Assembly (NCBI RefSeq): GCF_009720365.1
Contig: NZ_ML769312.1
Location: 558,001 to 622,000 of the forward strand
Source of the DNA: Catellatospora paridis
GTDB lineage: Bacteria > Actinomycetota > Actinomycetes > Mycobacteriales > Micromonosporaceae
DNA length: 64,000 bases
Direction: 5' to 3'
Part shown: positions 59,511 to 64,000 of the stretch, piece after piece
Layout: each line of letters begins with the position of its first letter
Position numbering within the stretch: the stretch's first letter is position 1
Notes under the pieces: model-generated
What the model saw: the letters and a program-made list of their open reading frames with translations, nothing else
Told to the model about the DNA's origin: nothing
The model's database searches: none
Program-made: the position numbers and the translations under genes

Positions 59511-60425
59511 ATGAAGGTCATCCGTTTCCACGAGCACGGCGACGCCGGCACCATGCAGCTCGACGACGTCGAGCAGCCGACCCCCGGCTCCGGCCAGGTG
59601 CTGATCAAGGTCGCAGGCACCTCGTTCAACCCGGTCGACGCGAGCATCCGCGCCGGTTACCTGCGCCAGGTGTTCCCGGTCGCGCTGCCGCACACCCCGG
59701 GCATCGACGTCGCCGGCACGGTGACGGCCTTGGGCGAAGGCGTCACCGGCCTGCAGGTAGGTGCGCGGGTGATCGGGTTCCTGCCCATGACCGCCGACGG
59801 CGCCGCCGCCGAGTACGTGCTCGCCCCGGCGGAGGCCCTGGCCGCCGCGCCGACGACCATCCCACTCGCCGATGCCGCCGCGCTGCCGGCGACCGGACTC
59901 ACCGCCTGGCAGGCGCTGTTCGACCACGCCGACGTGCAGCCCGGACAGCGCATCCTGGTCAACGGCGCCGGCGGCGCGGTCGGCGGCTACGCCGTGCAAC
60001 TGGCCGTCCAGGCCGGTGCCACCGTCGTCGCGACTGCCGGTGAACGCAACGCCGAGCGGCTCCGTGGCTACGGTGCGCAGGTGACCGACCGCGACATTGA
60101 CGGCGTCACCGGCCGGTTCGACACGGTGCTGAACTTCGCCCCGGTCCCGGCGGCCGACATGGCCGCGCTGGCCGGCCTGGTTCGCGACGGTGGCGCGCTG
60201 GTCACGACCACCACACCCGGCCCGCAGGACGACCCGCGTGGCGTGCGCTCGATCAGCGTCTTCGTTCAATCCGACGCCGGCCGGCTCGCCGCCCTCGTCG
60301 AGCGCGTCGACGCGGGCAGGCTCCACGTCCACATCGCCGACCACGTCACCCTCGACGAACTGCCCGCCGTCCATGCCCGCAGCGACGCCGGAACGCTGTC
60401 CGGCAAGACCGTCATCGTGTCCTGA
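59511..60425 (+). CDS. NADP-dependent quinone oxidoreductase-like MDR enzyme
   Basis: A 304-residue zinc-independent medium-chain reductase. The GroES-like start (MKVIRFHEHGDAGTMQLDDVEQP) is followed by a Rossmann domain with ILVNGAGGAVGGYAVQLAVQAGA (nucleotide-binding GxGxxG variant AGGAVGG). Zinc-ligand cysteines are absent. It reduces quinones or alpha,beta-unsaturated carbonyls with NADPH. AAGGAG is followed by the ATG at normal spacing. It is controlled with the divergent MarR gene. Confidence 0.92.
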   Translation: MKVIRFHEHGDAGTMQLDDVEQPTPGSGQVLIKVAGTSFNPVDASIRAGYLRQVFPVALPHTPGIDVAGTVTALGEGVTGLQVGARVIGFLPMTADGAAAEYVLAPAEALAAAPTTIPLADAAALPATGLTAWQALFDHADVQPGQRILVNGAGGAVGGYAVQLAVQAGATVVATAGERNAERLRGYGAQVTDRDIDGVTGRFDTVLNFAPVPAADMAALAGLVRDGGALVTTTTPGPQDDPRGVRSISVFVQSDAGRLAALVERVDAGRLHVHIADHVTLDELPAVHARSDAGTLSGKTVIVS

Positions 60426-60456
60426 TCGGAGGCCTGTCGACCGGAGCGGTCGGTGG

Positions 60457-61296
60457 TCAGCCGGTGGTGGCGAAGTCCGTGGACACGGACAGCTCGCGCC
60501 ACTTGTTGAGGTCCGCGGCGACCTCCCTGAGCTTGGCCTCGATGTCGGTGACGCAGCTGCCGCCCAGGGCCAGGCGCACCGGCATCTGCGGGGTGTCGAC
60601 GATGGTGAGGATCGCCGTGGCCGCCTTGACCGGGTCGCCTTCCTGCGCGTGGTTGGTCTCGTCGGACCAGCTGCGCATCCTGCCGGAGCTGGCGGCGTAG
60701 TCGTCGATCACCTGCTCGGTGCGGTGCAGCGAGGTCGAGTCGAGGAAGTCGGTGCGGAACGGGCCGGGCTCGATGGCGATCGCCTGGATGCCCAGGGGCG
60801 CGAGTTCCTGGCTCATCGCCTCGGTGACCGCTTCGACGGCGAACTTCGTCGCCGCGTACATGCCCCAGCCCGGCCAGGACCGGATCCCGCCGATCGAGCT
60901 CAAGTTCACGATGCGGCCGGAGCGCTGGCGCCGCATCACCGGCAGCACCGCGCGGGTGACCGCCAGCAGGCCGAACAGGTTGGTGTCGAACACGGCGCGG
61001 GCCTCGGCGTCACTGGTCTCCTCGATGGCCCCGACGAGCCCGCGCCCGGCGTTGTTGACCAGCACGTCGATGGTGCCGAACCGGTCGACCGCGGCGTCGA
61101 CGGCCCGGCGTGCCGCCGCCTCGTCGTTGACGTCGAGGGCCACGGCGAGCAGCCGGTCGGCGTACCCGGGCAGGGCCTTCTCGACCGTCTTCGGGTCGCG
61201 GGCGGTGGCGACGACGTCGTCGCCGCGGTCCAGGGCCTGCCGGGCGATCTCCACACCGAATCCGCGGGATGCTCCGGTGATGAACCAGGTGGTCAT
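60457..61296 (-). CDS. Classical short-chain dehydrogenase/reductase
   Basis: A 279-residue SDR with the cofactor motif TGASRGFG (about 7-14), VLVNNAGRG (NNAG motif), VNLSSIGG (catalytic Ser) and YAATKFAVEAV (YxxxK). The substrate is unknown. A CGGAGG site lies 5 bases before the ATG at 61296. It converges with the quinone oxidoreductase gene; both may serve carbonyl detoxification. Confidence 0.92.
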   Translation of the reverse strand: MTTWFITGASRGFGVEIARQALDRGDDVVATARDPKTVEKALPGYADRLLAVALDVNDEAAARRAVDAAVDRFGTIDVLVNNAGRGLVGAIEETSDAEARAVFDTNLFGLLAVTRAVLPVMRRQRSGRIVNLSSIGGIRSWPGWGMYAATKFAVEAVTEAMSQELAPLGIQAIAIEPGPFRTDFLDSTSLHRTEQVIDDYAASSGRMRSWSDETNHAQEGDPVKAATAILTIVDTPQMPVRLALGGSCVTDIEAKLREVAADLNKWRELSVSTDFATTG

Positions 61297-61426
61297 GACT
61301 GCCTCCGTGCACGGTGAACGGCACACGCCTCGGAGATCACGCTAACCGTCGGCCGGGGTGCGTCGTGCTGTTTCAGCCCGCTGCCGCCGCGCCGTCCGGG
61401 TTCCGTTCCGGCATATAGTGCCGATC

Positions 61427-62140
61427 ATGTGTACGGTCGCCGTCAGTTTCGAGCCGTCGTCGCCGGTGCCGCTGCTGGTGCTGGCCGTACGGGACGAGCT
61501 GCTGGTGCGGCCGTGGGAGCCGCCGGCCGAGCACTGGCCGCGCCACCCCGGGGTGCTCGGCGGGATCGACCTGGTCGCCGGAGGCACCTGGCTGGCCGTG
61601 GATCCGGCCGCCCGCCGGGCCGGGTTCGTGCTCAACGGGCGTGGACGGCTGGCGCCCGAGCACGGGCGTCGTTCCCGCGGCGAGCTGCCACTGCTCGCCG
61701 CGGCAGGGCTGCCGATCCCCGGCGACCTGCAAGCCTTCGACCCGTTCTATCTGATCACCGCGGATCTCGGCGGGGCGGTGATGGTCGGCTGGGACGGGGA
61801 AACGCGCACCGAGACGGCCCTGCCGCAGGGGTACACGGTGATCGTCAACAGCGGTGACGACCCCGCCGAGCCTCGCGCCGCGCACCTGCTTGCGGCGTTG
61901 CAGGCCGTGCCGCGGCCGCATCCGGCCGCCGGCTGGGGCGCGTGGCCGGGCCTGGCCGCGGGCGAGGGGATCGACCGCGCGGACCCGCGGGCGCTGATCC
62001 TGCGGCACACCTTCGGCGACGACCTGCGCTACGGCTCCAGCTCGGTCACCCTGCTCGCGATCGGCCCCGACCTGGTCCGCTACGACTTCGCGGCCGTGCC
62101 GGACGAGCCCGGCCCGGTGGCCCTCACCCGGATCGTTTAG
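61427..62140 (+). CDS. NRDE/TANGO2-family protein
   Basis: A 237-residue NTN-hydrolase-like protein. It starts MCTVAVSFEP with Cys2 (the NRDE signature has an N-terminal Cys), then VLAVRDELLVRPWEPP (the NRDE motif appears as VRDE) and GGIDLVAGGTWLAVDPAARRAGFVLNGRG. Animal TANGO2 is linked to haem and lipid handling; the bacterial role is unknown. TATAGT (61414-61419) lies at the right distance for a leaderless mRNA. Confidence 0.85.
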   Translation: MCTVAVSFEPSSPVPLLVLAVRDELLVRPWEPPAEHWPRHPGVLGGIDLVAGGTWLAVDPAARRAGFVLNGRGRLAPEHGRRSRGELPLLAAAGLPIPGDLQAFDPFYLITADLGGAVMVGWDGETRTETALPQGYTVIVNSGDDPAEPRAAHLLAALQAVPRPHPAAGWGAWPGLAAGEGIDRADPRALILRHTFGDDLRYGSSSVTLLAIGPDLVRYDFAAVPDEPGPVALTRIV

Positions 62141-62182
62141 GCCACGACCTGTCCCGGAGGCATACCGCTGGTCGCGGACAAT

Positions 62183-62239
62183 GTGCAACTTGCGGGTTGC
62201 GCCTTGAAAGCTGATGTGCAACTCTGGAGTTGCACATCA
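62183..62239. promoter_or_regulatory. Palindromic operators of the SRPBCC-ArsR operon
   Basis: A perfect 28-bp palindrome with 13-bp arms (TGATGTGCAACTC, 62212-62224; GAGTTGCACATCA, 62227-62239) sits 28 bases before the operon start. A weaker GTGCAAC/GTTGCGC pair lies at 62183-62202. The operon's second gene encodes an ArsR repressor, the likely binder. Confidence 0.8.
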
Positions 62240-62266
62240 AGTCGACGGCGTTGAAGGAGTCTGCTC

Positions 62267-62713
62267 ATGAGTGAGGACCGGATCGAACGCGAGACCCTGA
62301 TCGAGGCGTCCCTGGAGCGGGTCTGGTCGCTGGTCGCCCAGCCCGGGTTCTGGGTGGCCGACAAGGCGAGCCTGCCCGGCACCGTGGCCGTGGCGGGGGA
62401 GTCGATGATCGCGAAGAACCCCCATCACGGCGACTTCCCGGTCCGCGTGGAGAAGGTCGACCCGCCGCACTACCTCGCCTACCGCTGGGCCAGCGCCTTC
62501 CCGGGCGAGGAGCTACGCGACGACAACAGCACCCTGGTCGAGTTCACGCTGACCGCGGAGGGCGCGAAGACGCGCCTGCGCGTGGTGGAGAGCGGCTTCG
62601 CGGCGCTGGCCGCGCCCGAGGAGCAGCGCAGCGGCGCATTCCGGGACAACTCCGGCGGCTGGCCGCTGGAGCTGGAGGCGCTCAAGGCACGGGCGGAAGA
62701 ATCCTCCGTGTGA
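62267..62713 (+). CDS. SRPBCC/AHSA1-like protein
   Basis: A 148-residue START-like protein (RIERETLIEASLERVWSLVAQPGFWVAD, then PVRVEKVDPPHYLAYRWAS and STLVEFTLTAEGAKTRLRVVESGF). The fold forms a ligand cavity; the ligand is unknown. AAGGAG precedes the ATG. The ArsR gene overlaps its stop by GTGA, a very common SRPBCC-ArsR pairing in actinobacteria. Confidence 0.92.
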   Translation: MSEDRIERETLIEASLERVWSLVAQPGFWVADKASLPGTVAVAGESMIAKNPHHGDFPVRVEKVDPPHYLAYRWASAFPGEELRDDNSTLVEFTLTAEGAKTRLRVVESGFAALAAPEEQRSGAFRDNSGGWPLELEALKARAEESSV

Positions 62714-63090
62714 CAGACGAGCACCGCGGCGACACCTCGCCCGTCGACGGCGTGCTGGCCGCGCTGGCCGACCCGACCCGGCGACAGCTGCTCGACCTGC
62801 TCGCCGAGCTGGGCGAGGTGACCGCGACGACACTCGCCGAGCACCTGCCCGTATCGCGGCAGGCGGTGGTCAAACACCTCGCCGTGCTGGACGCCGCCGG
62901 GCTGGTCGGCGGCCACCGCGCCGGGCGCGAGGTGCGGTACGCGGTGCGGCCCGCGGCGCTGAACACGACGGCGCGGTGGATGGCCGCGCTCGCCTCCGAC
63001 TGGGATCGCCGCCTGGCGACCATCAAACGCCTCGCCGAAGCGGCGGAGCAGGAAGCGGCCGCGGGGGAGGTCGAACCCGGCGGAGCCTGA
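62710..63090 (+). CDS. ArsR-family repressor
   Basis: A 126-residue winged-helix regulator (VLAALADPTRRQLLDLLAELGEVTATTLAEHLPVSRQAVVKHLAVLDAAGLVGGHRAGREVRY). There is no CxC metal site in helix 3, so it is unlikely to be a metal sensor and more likely responds to the small molecule handled by the coupled SRPBCC protein. The start is the GTG inside GTGA. It probably binds the palindrome at 62212-62239. Confidence 0.93.
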   Translation: MTDEHRGDTSPVDGVLAALADPTRRQLLDLLAELGEVTATTLAEHLPVSRQAVVKHLAVLDAAGLVGGHRAGREVRYAVRPAALNTTARWMAALASDWDRRLATIKRLAEAAEQEAAAGEVEPGGA

Positions 63091-63107
63091 ACGGGGGGAG
63101 GAGCACG

Positions 63108-63788
63108 ATGCGACTCCGGCACGCGGTGACGGCGGTGACGCTCGGGCTCGCCGTCGCCGGCTGGGTCCTGATGATCCGGCTCATGGACGGCATGGACCTC
63201 GGCCCGGCGACCCCGCTCGGCCCGTTCGCGTTCTTCGTCGCCGGATGGGCGTCGATGATCGCGGCGATGATGCTGCCGGGCGCGGTTCCGGCGGTCGTGC
63301 GCCGGGTGCGCGACGGCGGCGGCGTAGGCGCGGCGGCGCTGTTCGTCGCCGCGTACCTCGGAGTCTGGACGCTCGTCGGGGTAGTCGTCTTCGCGCTGTA
63401 CCGGCCGCACGGGCCGGTCGCCGCGGGCGTCCTCGTGATCGCGGCCGGCGCCTACGAGCTGACGCCGGTCAAGCGGCACTTCCGGCGGCGGTGCGGCGAG
63501 AGCGGGCACTCCGGGTTCGGGTACGGGCTGCACTGCGTCGGGTCGAGCATCGGGCTGATGCTCGTGCTGGTCGCGGTCGGGCTCATGAGCATCGGCTGGA
63601 TGTGTGTGATCACCGCGCTGTGCCTGGCGCAGAAGCTGCTGGCCGCGCGGGCCGGCGTCGACGTGCCGCTGGCACTGGCGGTCGTGGCGCTCGGCGTTGT
63701 GATCATGGCCGCGCCCGGGTTCGTTCCAGGGTTTCACCCGCCGGCGTCTCCCCTGGACGGCGGCGGCCACCACCACTCGCACCACTGA
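63108..63788 (+). CDS. DUF2182 membrane protein with His-rich tail
   Basis: A 226-residue membrane protein with about six helices, including the family's GWASMIAAMMLPGAVPAVV segment and CVGSSIGLMLVLVAVGLMSIGWMC. It ends in GGHHHSHH, a possible metal-binding tail. DUF2182 proteins are proposed metal chaperones or transporters (the family has been called predicted metal-binding). GGGGGAGGAG precedes the ATG. It follows the ArsR gene by 17 bases and may be in that operon. Confidence 0.88.
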   Translation: MRLRHAVTAVTLGLAVAGWVLMIRLMDGMDLGPATPLGPFAFFVAGWASMIAAMMLPGAVPAVVRRVRDGGGVGAAALFVAAYLGVWTLVGVVVFALYRPHGPVAAGVLVIAAGAYELTPVKRHFRRRCGESGHSGFGYGLHCVGSSIGLMLVLVAVGLMSIGWMCVITALCLAQKLLAARAGVDVPLALAVVALGVVIMAAPGFVPGFHPPASPLDGGGHHHSHH

Positions 63789-63809
63789 CGACAGATGAGG
63801 TGAGCAACG

Positions 63810-64000
63810 ATGATCGATCACAAGACAGGGACCAGGCAGGAATGGCTCTCGGCCCGGCTGGACCTGCTGGCCGCGGAGAAGGAGCTGACCCGGCGCAGCG
63901 ACGAGGTGGCGCGGCAGCGGCAGGACCTGCCATGGGTACGCGTCGACAAGGAGTACCGCTTCGCGACCGACGACGGCGACGCCTCGCTGGCCGACCTGTT
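63810..64000 (+). CDS. DUF899 protein, 5' part (continues beyond the window)
   Basis: The first 63 residues are visible: MIDHKTGTRQEWLSARLDLLAAEKELTRRSDEVARQRQDLPW, then YRFATDDGDASLADL. They align with the start of the DUF899 protein at 45802 (LLKAEKELTRAQDALAARRRRLP, YEFATPDGPKSLLDL), so this is a paralogue. GAGGTGAG precedes the ATG. It lies 21 bases after the DUF2182 stop. Confidence 0.88.
   Translation, partial: MIDHKTGTRQEWLSARLDLLAAEKELTRRSDEVARQRQDLPWVRVDKEYRFATDDGDASLADL

Noticed and set aside
1-64000. tRNA, rRNA, CRISPR array, integrase or insertion sequence
   Set aside because: None seen: there are no regularly spaced repeats, no cloverleaf ending in CCA-type context, and no transposase motifs on reading the translated frames.

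Overview
The window is high-G+C actinomycete chromosome. The evidence is GTG/ATG starts with GGAGG-type ribosome sites, ATGA/GTGA gene overlaps, GntR-, TetR- and MarR-type regulators, a CBM2-carrying secreted enzyme and DUF-family stress proteins typical of filamentous Actinomycetota. The gene set is compatible with Micromonosporaceae, but this is an inference: no rRNA or tRNA gene is present to place it. I see no transposase, integrase, attachment site, tRNA or CRISPR array.

Layout. (1) 1-1.7 kb: end of an unknown gene, a small CxxC protein, a nucleoside deaminase and a nitroreductase. (2) 1.7-5.15 kb: an island of visibly lower G+C (32 of 60 bases in 2221-2280, against 43 of 60 in 7081-7140). 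It encodes a 127-residue predicted membrane-active effector and, 14 bases downstream, an 833-residue NLR-like protein with two NTPase modules (NB-ARC-like, then NACHT-like). The C-terminus of the effector and the N-terminus of the NLR carry the same 17-residue Asn/Gly-rich motif (13 of 17 identical, mostly through different codons). This is the layout of bacterial amyloid-signalling cell-death pairs and is the main discovery candidate. (3) 5.2-14.4 kb: a kinase-like P-loop protein, a SUKH protein, a NarL-type two-component pair, an SDR/DUF2867 protein, an arginase-family gene broken by an in-frame TAA, a YoaK protein and a GIY-YIG protein. (4) 14.5-18.8 kb: TMEM175-like and DUF3817 membrane proteins, then a carotenoid/lipid-modifying operon (CrtI-like oxidase, His-box desaturase, TetR) with a leaderless promoter overlapped by a double palindromic operator. 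(5) 18.8-26.6 kb: a ferric-reductase-like flavoprotein followed by a 29-residue membrane micropeptide, a peptidase-like hydrolase, an epimerase-TetR operon under a 62-bp inverted-repeat operator, an ECF sigma factor pair, an APH-like kinase and an MFS transporter.

(6) 26.9-34.6 kb: two secreted proteins (a CBM2-FN3-FN3-sugar dehydrogenase and an unknown), a fused GntR-TetR regulator divergent from its likely target flavin monooxygenase, a lipoprotein, and an ABM-domain membrane protein at the end of the next operon. (7) 34.6-38.3 kb: a three-subunit molybdenum aldehyde oxidase resembling PaoABC. (8) 38.5-54.4 kb: a stress and carbon-storage block: phosphoketolase, two universal stress proteins, SulP transporter, phosphoribosyltransferase, DUF1876, DUF899, CPA1 antiporter, P-type ATPase, SHOCT and DUF6325 proteins, a glycogen-debranching-type glucosidase and an SCP2 protein. 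(9) 54.7-58.1 kb: a VanJ-like membrane phosphatase and a secreted isoamylase, converging on a 132-base stretch made almost entirely of G and C. (10) 58.2-64 kb: small regulator-enzyme pairs (MarR/quinone oxidoreductase, SRPBCC/ArsR) with clear palindromic operators, an SDR, a TANGO2/NRDE protein, DUF2182 and the start of a second DUF899 gene.

Functional reading: most of the window is ordinary accessory metabolism with unusually legible local regulation. The block in (8) would let cells reroute sugar phosphates to acetyl-phosphate, mobilise glycogen and manage ions under stress or low oxygen. The island in (2) looks like an acquired abortive-infection module.
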